Shown here piece by piece: positions 25,166-34,256 of a stretch of 64,000 bases of DNA. The notes beneath the pieces are model-generated. The model saw only the letters and a program-made list of their open reading frames with translations, was not told the origin of the DNA and made no database searches. The first letter of the stretch is position 1. Each line of letters begins with the position of its first letter. The stretch comes from Micavibrio aeruginosavorus_D (GTDB taxonomy: Bacteria > Pseudomonadota > Alphaproteobacteria > Micavibrionales > Micavibrionaceae), in the NCBI RefSeq assembly GCF_051245535.1, contig NZ_CP195303.1:1488001-1552000 (forward strand). The letters run 5' to 3'. The position numbers were made by a program, and so were the translations under genes.

Positions 25166-27487
25166 ATGTCCCGCCTTACGCAAAATCGGGAATTTTTTGA
25201 AAATGTGCCGCTGGGCCTGTGCCTGCTGCGCCGTAACAATACGGGTGCGCAGGATATACTGTTTGCCAACCATGCCATGATTTACATGCTGCGCCCGCCC
25301 AAGGGCGTGGATGGTCCGGCCCTTGCCGGGCCGTTTGATGTGATTGGCCGGTCGCTGGACGAAATCTGGCCCAGCCCGTCGATCTGCGATCTGGTCAAAA
25401 AACTGAAAAGCGGACAACCGCCGCGCGACATCACCCTGCCCATCTATGATGACGAAGACGGTCGCCAACGCTGGGCCAAAATTACCATCAGCGAAACGGA
25501 ATTCGAAGATACGCCCTGCTACGCGCTGTGGGTCACGGATATTTCCGCCACCAAAGAAGCCGAAGCAAAACTGCAACAAGCCGTGCAAGAGGCCGACCAG
25601 GCCGCCGAAATGAAATCGAATTTCCTGGCCACCATGAGCCATGAAATTCGCACGCCGATGCAATCGGTCTATGGCTTCCTCGAACTCATCTCCGAAGAAA
25701 AACCACCCGCCGCCATTCAGAACATGGTGGATACCGCACGCGGGTCCGCCGCCGGGCTGTTGGAAATTCTGGATGATATTCTCGATCTGGCCAAGATCGA
25801 TGCCAACAAGATGGAACTGGACGTTTTCGAAGTGCCCGTGCGCACGCTGGTGCGCGGGATTTTGGAGGCCCTGTCCGTCCGCGTCATTGGCAAGAACGTC
25901 TCCCTGCTCGACAACATCGAATCCGATGTGCCGTTCGTTATTATTGGCGACCCCAAACGCTTGCGCCAGATCATTATGAATCTGGCGGGCAATGCGTTGA
26001 AATTCACGGAAAGCGGGGCCGTGACCGTGCGCGTCAGCACCAAAGCCAAAGCATTACAGCCAAAGGACAACGGCATCGTCCTGCGCATCGAAGTGGCCGA
26101 CACCGGCATGGGCATGACACCGGAGGTGATGGCGCGTCTGTTCCAGCCGTTTAATCAGGCCGACAACACAACATCGCGCAAATTCGGCGGGACGGGTCTG
26201 GGCCTGTCCATCTGCCGCCGTTTGGTTGAATTGATGGGCGGGCAAATCGGTGTTGAAAGCACGCCGGGTGAAGGCTCCGTTTTCTGGTTCGAAATTCCGA
26301 CGGAGCAGGTTTCAACCGATTCTCCGACCGTGAATTTGCCAGCGCTGGATGGCCTCAGCATTCTGTCGGTTGAGGATCACCCACAGGGCGCGCGCGAAAT
26401 TGTGAAATCCCTGCAATCTATGGGCGCCACGGTTGAAAGTTGCGGCACTGTGGCCGAGGCGATGGAGCTGGTGCAACGCCGCCCGTTCGACGTGGCCGTG
26501 GTCGACCAAGGCCTGCCCGACGGGCTGGGGATCGATTTGATCCGCCATATCATGCAAATCCGTCCCTTTATGGGCTTGATCATGTACACGGTGCGCGATG
26601 ACATTGGCCTGCAACACACGTTGCAGTCTTTGGGTGTCACCTACCTTGCCAAACCGGCCAGCCGTCTGGGGCTGGGCACCGCCGTCATGGATGTAGCCAG
26701 CAAGGTCAGCCGCGTCAAAATCGACGGCCCGCGCCGCCTGTTGATCGCCGAGGACACCGCCAGTGTGCGCGCCGTTCTGGAACGGCAATTGCAAAAGCTG
26801 GGCGTGGACGCCGATTTTGTGGTGAACGGGCAAGACGCACTCAACGCGCTCGAAACCGGGCTCTATGGCATCCTGCTCACCGACCTGCATATGCCGGGCG
26901 TGGATGGATATACGGTGGTGGCCACCATTCGCGATTCCGAACGGGACCGTGACGATGATGCCCATATGCCCGTCATCGCCCTGACCGCCGATGTGCAGAT
27001 GGCACAGCGCCAGACCTATCTGGCCTATGGGTTTGATGAATGTTTGCTGAAACCCGTATCGCTGGGGCAATTTAAACGCCTGCTGATCCGCTGGGGCCTG
27101 CTGAACGAAGGGGGGGACGCCCCCAATTCATCCGATACGGCACAAACCACCACGGCACCGTCCGGTGGCTCCATCGATATTCCCGCTTTGTGCGAACAGA
27201 TGGGCACAGACCCCGCCGAGGCCATCGACATGATGCGCATGTTTGTCGACATGACCGCCTCACAGATCGATGCCCTGCAACGCGAAGCCGCATCGGGCTC
27301 CTACGCCGACATCCGCGAAACAGCCCACAGCCTGAAAGGTGCCGCCCGATCGGCCTGTTGCAACCGGCTGGGCGACATCGCCGCACAAATTCAAAGTGAT
27401 GCCGAAAATAATGTGATCAATGCCGATTTGATTATCACCGCCGCCAAGGAATTTGAATCGGTGCGGGTGGCGGTTGCGGCGCTTTGA
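25166..27487 (+). CDS. Hybrid sensor histidine kinase (PAS-like, HisKA, HATPase, REC, REC, HPt)
   Basis: 773 residues, no membrane segment, so a cytoplasmic sensor. Residues about 1-125 look PAS-like; HisKA has the phospho-acceptor His159 in FLATMSHEIRTPM; the ATPase domain shows the N box (NLAGNALKF), DTGMGM and GGTGLGL. Two receiver domains follow, both with complete sites: acid pair VED / phosphoacceptor VVDQGLPDG / Lys AKP in the first, AED / LLTDLHMPG / LKP in the second. The C-terminal HPt domain has AHSLKGAAR. The full relay His-Asp-His is thus in one chain, suggesting an unlinked response regulator partner. Divergent from asd. Confidence 0.93.
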   Translation: MSRLTQNREFFENVPLGLCLLRRNNTGAQDILFANHAMIYMLRPPKGVDGPALAGPFDVIGRSLDEIWPSPSICDLVKKLKSGQPPRDITLPIYDDEDGRQRWAKITISETEFEDTPCYALWVTDISATKEAEAKLQQAVQEADQAAEMKSNFLATMSHEIRTPMQSVYGFLELISEEKPPAAIQNMVDTARGSAAGLLEILDDILDLAKIDANKMELDVFEVPVRTLVRGILEALSVRVIGKNVSLLDNIESDVPFVIIGDPKRLRQIIMNLAGNALKFTESGAVTVRVSTKAKALQPKDNGIVLRIEVADTGMGMTPEVMARLFQPFNQADNTTSRKFGGTGLGLSICRRLVELMGGQIGVESTPGEGSVFWFEIPTEQVSTDSPTVNLPALDGLSILSVEDHPQGAREIVKSLQSMGATVESCGTVAEAMELVQRRPFDVAVVDQGLPDGLGIDLIRHIMQIRPFMGLIMYTVRDDIGLQHTLQSLGVTYLAKPASRLGLGTAVMDVASKVSRVKIDGPRRLLIAEDTASVRAVLERQLQKLGVDADFVVNGQDALNALETGLYGILLTDLHMPGVDGYTVVATIRDSERDRDDDAHMPVIALTADVQMAQRQTYLAYGFDECLLKPVSLGQFKRLLIRWGLLNEGGDAPNSSDTAQTTTAPSGGSIDIPALCEQMGTDPAEAIDMMRMFVDMTASQIDALQREAASGSYADIRETAHSLKGAARSACCNRLGDIAAQIQSDAENNVINADLIITAAKEFESVRVAVAAL

Positions 27488-27686
27488 TAATTTTTAAACA
27501 CAATAAGAATTAACAACACGACGAGCGCGACGATATTTTGCACGAACCCCGTCGTGTTGAAAAAACATCATCCAGCCGGCCTCACGCCGCCCCACATTGT
27601 CATTCCCGCTTCCCCCCTTCGCATAAAGCTACGGGCGACGAAGTCGCGGGAATGACAAAAAGGAGGGAATTGAGAAAAGCCTCAAA
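27488..27686. repeat. Intergenic inverted repeats, REP-like copy 3
   Basis: Contains an inverted pair AACACGACG (27515-27523) / CGTCGTGTT (27550-27558) and then GTCATTCCCGC (27599-27609) / GCGGGAATGAC (27646-27656). The second pair has the same ends as the elements at 16548 and 61367 but a divergent interior. Lies between two genes converging from opposite strands. Confidence 0.7.
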
Positions 27687-28418
27687 TCAATTCGGGCAGC
27701 CAGCTTCCTGGAACACCGCAGGCGAACCCTTGATGGTCATCCAGACACGGAAGCAGGTGGAATTGGCGGGGCACTCGACACCGCCATCGGTATCCAGATC
27801 CACCGCACTGCCCCCCGCGACAATCGTATCCGCCTCGCACTTGCCAAACTTTTCTTCCAGCTTGGCCAGAGCCGTTTGCAGGTAGGTATCGCTCTTCGTT
27901 GTGTGGGTCCAAAAGAAAATCCCGTCATCGCCATTATAATATTCCCACTTTTCGAACAAGGGTGGGGGCGGCGGCAGGAATTTTCCCGTCTCGGCGGTAA
28001 AGATGCGCTTATGATCCTGATCATCACCGGGATTGCCGGGGCAGCGCAAATATTCCACAAAATCATCCGCATCGGCGGGCGGCGTGGCACCGGTAAAATG
28101 TGTCGATGTTGGCTTGATCGGGAATTTTTTATTCGCCCCCGGGTCGCTGCCCGTGACCGTGTTATCGATCGTATTATCCCCCATCTCATGCAAGATGACG
28201 CATTCTTGAATCGCGGTGCGGATATATTCGGCCTGTGATTCAATTTCCGAGATGGTTTTGAATGTGTTCTGGCTCTGCGTCTGCTGCCCCGACGGTTCCA
28301 TAAAACTGAGAGTCAGCGCCGCCAGCAAGGCAATGGCAATCAGAATGTAAACCAGCGCACTGCCCCGCTCCCCACATCGTTCGCCGTGCATACGATTTTT
28401 TACAAAGCCCATTGCCAT
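27687..28418 (-). CDS. Large pilin-like protein A
   Basis: 243 residues. Start chosen at MAMGFVKNRMHGERCGERGS because AAGGTGA sits six bases before it; the longer frame has no ribosome site. A short basic leader ending in GERG is followed at once by a membrane helix (ALVYILIAIALLAALTLSFM), as in type IV prepilins, but the usual Glu at +5 is missing. The periplasmic part holds four cysteines (CVIL, RCPG, KCEA, ECPANSTC region) that could form disulfides, and a Pro-rich run. Last gene of the pilus-like transcript. Confidence 0.75.
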   Translation of the reverse strand: MAMGFVKNRMHGERCGERGSALVYILIAIALLAALTLSFMEPSGQQTQSQNTFKTISEIESQAEYIRTAIQECVILHEMGDNTIDNTVTGSDPGANKKFPIKPTSTHFTGATPPADADDFVEYLRCPGNPGDDQDHKRIFTAETGKFLPPPPPLFEKWEYYNGDDGIFFWTHTTKSDTYLQTALAKLEEKFGKCEADTIVAGGSAVDLDTDGGVECPANSTCFRVWMTIKGSPAVFQEAGCPN

Positions 28419-28555
28419 CTCAATCACCTTAAAAATTCTTTCAGCCATCATTATACAAAAGAAAAGCTGGCCATCCAACCCCGGATGACCAGCCCTTCAA
28501 ACTCAAGCGAAATCGGGTTTATGCAAGGGGGCCAAAACCCGCCCCCTCGGCATTA

Positions 28556-29305
28556 TTACCGTTCAACCAGAACGTGGTAGTAGACGTAGGTCGTGCCACC
28601 CGCATCGTAGCAACCAAACGGTTGCCCTTTTAATGTATCACTAGCGCCATCACCAATGACTTCATCTGGCGTAGCTGCCAAAGCCGGATAGCTATCATTC
28701 ATGAAGTCATCCGTGGCGCCTTCTTGCGCACCAGATGGAACATAAGCAGCTTCGCCCGTTGGAATCGTCGAGCCCAAACCTAGTTCTTCGTTCATTTTCC
28801 GGCACACGGTCTGCGTCACACCAGGCAAATAAGCGATCAGATCATTTCCTGCGTTACTTGCCGCATCGGTCAGACCAATGTCTTGGATCTGGTTCTTCAT
28901 GTTAAAGTACCAGTTACCTGCCGAGTTTACGCCGCTCGAAGCCATCATATCAGCCGGAGCATTGGTAAAGACAGCGCCGCCACCTTGGGGATGGAAAACA
29001 GACGTGCGCTCTTCATCCTCTGTTGTAATCTGATCAAAATCCGAGGGCGGGTTGAATTTCAGTTCATTAACATCAGTTCCCGCGATAACCATACGAACAA
29101 TCGATGTCCGAATGCCGGCCGGGTACTGCGTCAACTGCGCCGAGCTGATCAGCGCCGTTTCACCGGACGCATCACCAGACCCGGACCGGGTGGATTGCGT
29201 CACGGCATAAGACAGGGCGGCAAACAAAGCCACCGCAATCAGGATCAGGAACAGCACGTTTCCGCGTTCCCCCGAACGTTTATTTTCAATCATTGTTGTG
29301 GTCAT
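28556..29305 (-). CDS. Large pilin-like protein B
   Basis: 249 residues with the same N-terminal plan as its downstream neighbour: leader with SGERGN followed by LFLILIAVALFAALSYAVTQS. No Glu at +5, as in minor pseudopilins of GspK type. The remainder is a soluble domain with two cysteines (TVCRKM and PFGCYD) and ends in GTTYVYYHVLVER. GAGGA precedes the ATG. Pairing with protein A suggests tandem duplication followed by divergence; sequence similarity beyond the N-terminus is not apparent by eye. Confidence 0.78.
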   Translation of the reverse strand: MTTTMIENKRSGERGNVLFLILIAVALFAALSYAVTQSTRSGSGDASGETALISSAQLTQYPAGIRTSIVRMVIAGTDVNELKFNPPSDFDQITTEDEERTSVFHPQGGGAVFTNAPADMMASSGVNSAGNWYFNMKNQIQDIGLTDAASNAGNDLIAYLPGVTQTVCRKMNEELGLGSTIPTGEAAYVPSGAQEGATDDFMNDSYPALAATPDEVIGDGASDTLKGQPFGCYDAGGTTYVYYHVLVER

Positions 29306-29383
29306 TTTCCAATCCTCTTTCGCTCGAAAAAATGTTTCAGTCGGTAGTATGCAATGACATCCGGCGACAATCTACCATAAATA

Positions 29384-29914
29384 TTAGTTAGGCTTGTCGA
29401 CAGAAACCTTATTCACCTTCAACAGGGCAATCAATTTATCCTTGTCACATTCGCGACCCACGCACATACGGTCCACCGTGACGCGCCAGCCTTGCCCACC
29501 ATTTTGCATATGACCGATCGCCTCACGAAATTCGGCAAAACGGGACGTATCCGTCGACGTGACTTGAATGCTAGAGCCCGAAGCTTGAATTTTCAAACCT
29601 CTATATGTCTGCGTCAAACTGTCCGCAAACTCTTTCACATCCTTTGCCGGAACCGGAATGTCCGTTACCTTTGGCACCATGGGCTTCAGCGCCTCAACCT
29701 GCTTCAGTTCGGCGCGCAGCGTAATCATTTTCTGGGTCTGGATCGTGGCATACAGGCCAAGGGCCCCAGCGGCGGCCCACGCGATGCCCGCGGCAATCAA
29801 CGCATTCTGGCCCGCCGTGTGCGGCAGGTCTTCCAAAAAGCGGTTTAAATCCTCACTGGCCTGCGGCTTCATATATTTCTGAAGCGACCGCCAGTCGAAC
29901 GACTTGAAGTCCAA
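29384..29914 (-). CDS. Bitopic inner-membrane pilus assembly protein (PilO/GspM-like by position)
   Basis: About 176 residues. No ATG opens the frame: TTG at 29914 follows AAAGGG at good spacing and gives MDFKSFDWRSLQKYMKPQ; a TTG seven codons upstream is an alternative. A cytoplasmic N-terminus of about 45 residues, a single membrane helix (ALIAAGIAWAAAGALGLYAT), a short coiled coil (LRAELKQVEALKP), and a small ferredoxin-like-sized periplasmic domain ending in VTVDRMCVGRECDKD. This topology is that of PilO/GspM-class proteins; direct homology cannot be seen. Confidence 0.6.
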   Translation of the reverse strand: MDFKSFDWRSLQKYMKPQASEDLNRFLEDLPHTAGQNALIAAGIAWAAAGALGLYATIQTQKMITLRAELKQVEALKPMVPKVTDIPVPAKDVKEFADSLTQTYRGLKIQASGSSIQVTSTDTSRFAEFREAIGHMQNGGQGWRVTVDRMCVGRECDKDKLIALLKVNKVSVDKPN

Positions 29915-30104
29915 AACTATTACCCTTTGACCCAATCAGGCTTGTCGGTTTATCCGACTTAATTAACCTTAATATACTAGCTTAAAGACAAAGATTTAAA
30001 AGCTCTTTAAAGGCGTTAGACGTGTTTTTGCATGTTGCGACGACGCCAATCTGAAGCCTTTATTAACAAGGTGGCACTATCTGGAAAACGCCTACACCAC
30101 AGCG

Positions 30105-31100
30105 TTATGACGTCCCCACCAAACGCACCCGGCCATCACCCTCAATCCCCGGTTTGATAGTACCGCGAATCGGGCCCACGCCTTGGCTGAACGATTTTGG
30201 CACCAGCGCTTCCCATTCGACCTTGCCGCCTTTGACCTCATAGCGGACCAATGTCCCCTCAATCGTGCGCAACGTATCCAGCAATTCCTGAATCCGCACC
30301 ATGTGGCGAATGGTGTCCGACTGCAACGCGCCATAGGCGTTGATCATCAGATCGTTCGATAATTTTTCACTGTCCGCTTTCACCTTGGCCAGATCGCGTT
30401 TGACAAATCCCGTCATCAGCAATTGCAGAACAATCACAGCAACGGCCAGAGCCGAAACGGCCAATCCGGAATAGAGCAACACCATCGCCGTTGCGCGCGA
30501 TAATTTCTCGGTGCGCAGGGCACGGTTCCGCCACGGGATAATGGTGGCGACATCCGGATTGATGGTCACAAAGTTTGCATCCATGCTCTGGATACGCGGC
30601 AACAAGGTCCGGGCCGCACCGATATAAACCTGCATCCGCGCCGTTTCCGGGTCCCACCGCAGAGCGCTGGCCATACCTTCTTGTTCGTACAGGTAAACCG
30701 TCTCACGGTCCCAATATTCACTGTTACCAGGCAGCGCCGCCGCCAAGGGGCACCACGTATCCGGCGCACTGGCCAATGCCACGGATGGCACAGCCAAATA
30801 CCAGCAACGCCCATCATCCACCGTGTAGCAATAATGCACGCGTTCGGTGCCACACGCCTGTGACGCGGCGTTCCAAACGGCTTCTTCTTCCGTTCCCGGA
30901 ATATGCGGCAATGATCCGCCAAAAATTTCAGAGGGCAGGAATGGGGAAAGATCGGTCCGGAAATCCTTCGCTTCGCCCGCGATAATATCAGACATGCCGG
31001 GGCGCAGCCGCGCCGGGCCCTGGTCCGCGCCAACGGTCGCCCCGGGTGTTGCACCGGCCCGCGTCATTTTTTTCAATGTGTCTTTCGTAGGGAAAGCCAT
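30105..31100 (-). CDS. Bitopic inner-membrane pilus assembly protein (PilO2/PilN-like)
   Basis: 331 residues. A cytoplasmic part of about 200 residues comes first, with aromatic and cysteine-rich segments (ERVHYCYTVDDGRCWYLAVP, PDTWCPLAAAL) suggesting an actin-like-fold remnant or PilO2-type domain. One membrane helix follows (AMVLLYSGLAVSALAVAVIV), then a coiled coil (VKRDLAKVKADSEKLSNDL) and a small periplasmic domain. The layout resembles GspL/PilO2 proteins that link the ATPase to the periplasm. Four bases separate it from the platform gene. Confidence 0.6.
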   Translation of the reverse strand: MAFPTKDTLKKMTRAGATPGATVGADQGPARLRPGMSDIIAGEAKDFRTDLSPFLPSEIFGGSLPHIPGTEEEAVWNAASQACGTERVHYCYTVDDGRCWYLAVPSVALASAPDTWCPLAAALPGNSEYWDRETVYLYEQEGMASALRWDPETARMQVYIGAARTLLPRIQSMDANFVTINPDVATIIPWRNRALRTEKLSRATAMVLLYSGLAVSALAVAVIVLQLLMTGFVKRDLAKVKADSEKLSNDLMINAYGALQSDTIRHMVRIQELLDTLRTIEGTLVRYEVKGGKVEWEALVPKSFSQGVGPIRGTIKPGIEGDGRVRLVGTS

Positions 31101-31104
31101 AATC

Positions 31105-32325
31105 TTACATTGCTCCGCTCATCAAGCCGCCCATCATGCTGTCCATGCTCATGTTCATCACGGTCAGGGCGTAAATAGCGCTACCAAAGGCGAGGGTGAG
31201 GTAAACACCGGTGAGACCAAACGCGATCCAGACGATCAAACTATGCTTCGTCTTCGCCGCGGCCGCACGCATTTCTGCGATTGACTCCAATACTGTAGCA
31301 ACTTGTCCCAGATCGGACAAGCTGGCCAGTTCCATACGTTCGCTGCGGCTCAGTGGCGCCCGGTCCAGCGCGGACCCCAGCCCGACCCCGCGTTCCAGTT
31401 CGGTGTTGGCCTCGGTCCAATACCGGGCCACTTCGGGCACCGTGGTCGCCTCGGACGATTGTTTCAGCGTATCGGAAATCGGCACCAGCCCCCGCAACAT
31501 ACGCGCCGCAGCCATCATCGAATCCACGAAGCCCAGATCGCGCAGATACGCCCCAATCATGGGGATTCTCCGCACCACGCGCGCCGTCGGCCAGTCGGTT
31601 TTCCCCTTGTTGATCCAGAAGGAAATAACCGCCCACGCCATAAACGCCCCGGCGGCAAAAGCCGTGAAAATCAGAATGTCCCATGTCAGAGCCAGTTGCC
31701 CGACCACACGGGTGAATTTTTCCTGCTCCGCCGGATCGGTCGGCGCATTGTTTTTAAACCAATCCAGAACCATACCCCGGCCCCAGAACAGCGATTGCAC
31801 AATCGACACCACGTCAATGGCCAGCCACGACATGGTGGCCACGATGGCGCGGGTGTTGCGGCGTTTTTGCGTGATAGAGTGAATAGCGTGCGGAATCCCG
31901 TCCTGCAGCTTGTTCGCGCGTTCGCTGGCCGCCAGAATGGCGATGGTGCCGTGGTCAAAAATGCGCAACGCTTTCAAGGCATCAATCACGCCCAGACCGC
32001 GCGCCAGCGCTTCCCGCGCCGGGGCCAGAATGTTCTGGCGCATCGGGTTGGTTTCGGCCTGAATAATCCGCCAGAACGCCACACCCGGCGATGTCGCCGT
32101 GGAGCGGAATTGAATCCCGCGCAACAACTGCACCTGCCACCATGTGGACCGTGCCAGCATCCGCTCCATCGGGGAGCGTTCATGCGGCCGGATCGACAGG
32201 ACATAGCCGCCCTTCTTCGACACCGCACGGCGCACATCATCCGCCGTCGGCAGATAAAAGGATTCCACAGCGGTTTTTGGTCCGCTGGAGGAATCATACG
32301 CAATTTCGGCGACCCATTGCTGCAT
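31105..32325 (-). CDS. GspF/PilC-family inner-membrane platform protein
   Basis: 406 residues. Polytopic platform protein that works with the ATPase to drive pilus polymerisation. The T2SSF domain occurs twice in the usual way, with three membrane helices (about 165-185, 215-245 and 375-395). SIRPHERSPMERM and the second-domain segment ARMLRGLVPISDTLKQSSEAT then GVGLGSALDRAPLSRSERMELA match the family pattern of a Gly/Leu-rich helix bundle. It follows the ATPase gene with a 77-base gap. Confidence 0.85.
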   Translation of the reverse strand: MQQWVAEIAYDSSSGPKTAVESFYLPTADDVRRAVSKKGGYVLSIRPHERSPMERMLARSTWWQVQLLRGIQFRSTATSPGVAFWRIIQAETNPMRQNILAPAREALARGLGVIDALKALRIFDHGTIAILAASERANKLQDGIPHAIHSITQKRRNTRAIVATMSWLAIDVVSIVQSLFWGRGMVLDWFKNNAPTDPAEQEKFTRVVGQLALTWDILIFTAFAAGAFMAWAVISFWINKGKTDWPTARVVRRIPMIGAYLRDLGFVDSMMAAARMLRGLVPISDTLKQSSEATTVPEVARYWTEANTELERGVGLGSALDRAPLSRSERMELASLSDLGQVATVLESIAEMRAAAAKTKHSLIVWIAFGLTGVYLTLAFGSAIYALTVMNMSMDSMMGGLMSGAM

Positions 32326-32402
32326 GGCTTGAATAAATCAGGTTCGGACTCTAGACCAAGGCGGGCACAATAGCCCTGCCCACTATTATAAAGGCAAAAA
32401 GC

Positions 32403-34244
32403 TTAATTTTCCAGATTCGAGAGCGCCAGTTTCGGATCGACCAGCCCGCTCAAGACCAGATCGACCAGCCCCTCGCGCCGCGTGTGAATAATCACGCCGC
32501 CAACCCCCAGCACCGCATTCACGTTGGTCATCAAGGCTTCGTAAATCTGGTTTCGTTGCGCCGGGCCCATCGGGATCATGACGGCATCCAGCAACAATGT
32601 CCGGCCCATAATGCCCGTGCGGTTGCACAGATCACAGCCCGAGCTGTTGTGCGTGCGCACGATCGCCTCCGGGTTGATGCCCAACGCGTAAATTTCTTCT
32701 TCGCTCATCGCCTCACCGGCGCGCGTCTTGTGGGCGCAACCCTGACACAGCGTTTTCACCAAGCGCTGGTTCATGATGGCCTTCACCTGTTGCGCCAGCG
32801 TGAATGTCGATGACCGTTCCCGTTCATGCGGCATCAGTGAACGCAAACGTTCAAACGTCTGCAACGCCGTATCGGCGTGAATGGTTGAAATCACGGTGTG
32901 GCCGGATTCGGCGGCCCGCAATGCGGTTTCAACCGTATCGCCATCCCGCATCTCCCCGATCACGATATAGTCAGGATCGTGACGCATCGCGGCGCGGATC
33001 AAATCGGCGAATTCACCGCCTGCCATACCGGGGCGCACTTGCCACTGTGTGGCGTAACGCAATTCATATTCAATCGGGTCTTCAATCGTCAGAACGTGAC
33101 GACGACGACGGTCGATCTGCTGCACGCACGCATACAAAGTTGTGGTTTTACCCGAACCCGTCGGACCGGACAGCAGGATCAAACCGCCACCGCCCTTAAT
33201 ATCCGGCGACAACAACTGCGACAAATAATCCGCCACATCCGTATGGCGGCGGAACAGCTCGTCAAAACCTTTCAGCGATGCACGGTCGAGCAGACGCAGG
33301 GTGATCTTTTCACCGTCCTGCGCTTGCGGTCCGGCGGCCACACGAATATCGATGTTCCGGCCTTGCCACATAAAGGAAAAACGACCGTCTTTCGGCGTTG
33401 TTCGATCACCGAAGTTCAAACCCGCATCCCGCTTGATCAACGTCGTCAAACGCGCCATCGCATCGGACGGCAGCAAGTGCATTGGGATCATGTCGCCATC
33501 GATACGATAGCGGATCCAGTTCGGCGTATCCGGGTTATTATCCTGCAGAATGTGAATATCCGATGCGCGCATCTGCAACGCCTCGGCCAGCATGTCGCGC
33601 TGGAACTGGTTCAGCAGCAAGCCGTTATCCGTATCGGACAACCATTGCGCCAGCGTCTTTTCCGTCCGGTCGGCGGACAAATCATGCACGGCACGCAGTG
33701 TTTCGAGCAATTCCGCCCGATCCCAAACTTCAATCTCAACCCGCTCAACGACCAGACCGGACCGGTTCGCCGTGGACAGCAAGGCCTTGATCTGGCGATC
33801 ATTCAGCTCATGCAGCGGCGCAACACGCAACACGCCATCCTGCAAACCAATCAAATGAATGGACAGCGGCAACCACGATTGTACCGGCAAAATCGAGCGT
33901 AACTGGTCGCCCGATGCGCGATCGCGCAAACCTTCTTCTTCGGCTTCCGCGCCACCGGCCACCGTGGCCCCGGCCATTTCCAGCAATTGTTCCGTGGTGC
34001 GGGACACACCCTGATCCATCAGGATGGCGCGTTCTTTTTGCACCATATCCAGATAACGTTCGCGGCCTTCGTTCGCGCGCAGGCGGCGGCGATCCGCCCA
34101 CATGCGACGCTCCATCCCGCCGGGTGCGCCTTGTTCCGCCTGACGGCGGTCAATGCGCTCAACATCCGAACGGCGCTCCTGCCCCTCATAGCCGGGGAGA
34201 GCGTCTGGATGGCCTTGATCGTCTGGATAATCCTGATCGCTCAT
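32403..34244 (-). CDS. GspE/PilB-type secretion ATPase
   Basis: 613 residues; hexameric ATPase powering pilus extension or pseudopilus growth. Walker A is SGPTGSGKTTTL, the Asp box TIEDPIEYEL, Walker B IVIGEMRDGDT and the His box STIHADT. A tetracysteine zinc motif (CQGC ... CDLC), typical of assembly ATPases rather than PilT retraction ATPases, lies in the C-terminal domain. The N-terminal 110 residues are charged and Arg-rich (ERRSDVERIDRRQAEQ) and replace the usual N1 domain region. Confidence 0.94.
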   Translation of the reverse strand: MSDQDYPDDQGHPDALPGYEGQERRSDVERIDRRQAEQGAPGGMERRMWADRRRLRANEGRERYLDMVQKERAILMDQGVSRTTEQLLEMAGATVAGGAEAEEEGLRDRASGDQLRSILPVQSWLPLSIHLIGLQDGVLRVAPLHELNDRQIKALLSTANRSGLVVERVEIEVWDRAELLETLRAVHDLSADRTEKTLAQWLSDTDNGLLLNQFQRDMLAEALQMRASDIHILQDNNPDTPNWIRYRIDGDMIPMHLLPSDAMARLTTLIKRDAGLNFGDRTTPKDGRFSFMWQGRNIDIRVAAGPQAQDGEKITLRLLDRASLKGFDELFRRHTDVADYLSQLLSPDIKGGGGLILLSGPTGSGKTTTLYACVQQIDRRRRHVLTIEDPIEYELRYATQWQVRPGMAGGEFADLIRAAMRHDPDYIVIGEMRDGDTVETALRAAESGHTVISTIHADTALQTFERLRSLMPHERERSSTFTLAQQVKAIMNQRLVKTLCQGCAHKTRAGEAMSEEEIYALGINPEAIVRTHNSSGCDLCNRTGIMGRTLLLDAVMIPMGPAQRNQIYEALMTNVNAVLGVGGVIIHTRREGLVDLVLSGLVDPKLALSNLEN

Positions 34245-34256
34245 CGCCTCAGGTCC

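Noticed and set aside
29936..30104. CtrA sites (TTAA-N7-TTAA) upstream of the bitopic protein gene
   Set aside because: Several TTAA half-sites occur here but none has the seven-base spacing; AT-richness explains them.
31303..32373. Long open frames antisense to the pilus platform gene and to several other genes
   Set aside because: They are His/Arg/Gln-rich shadows typical of GC-rich coding DNA and lack homology, ribosome sites or plausible spacing.
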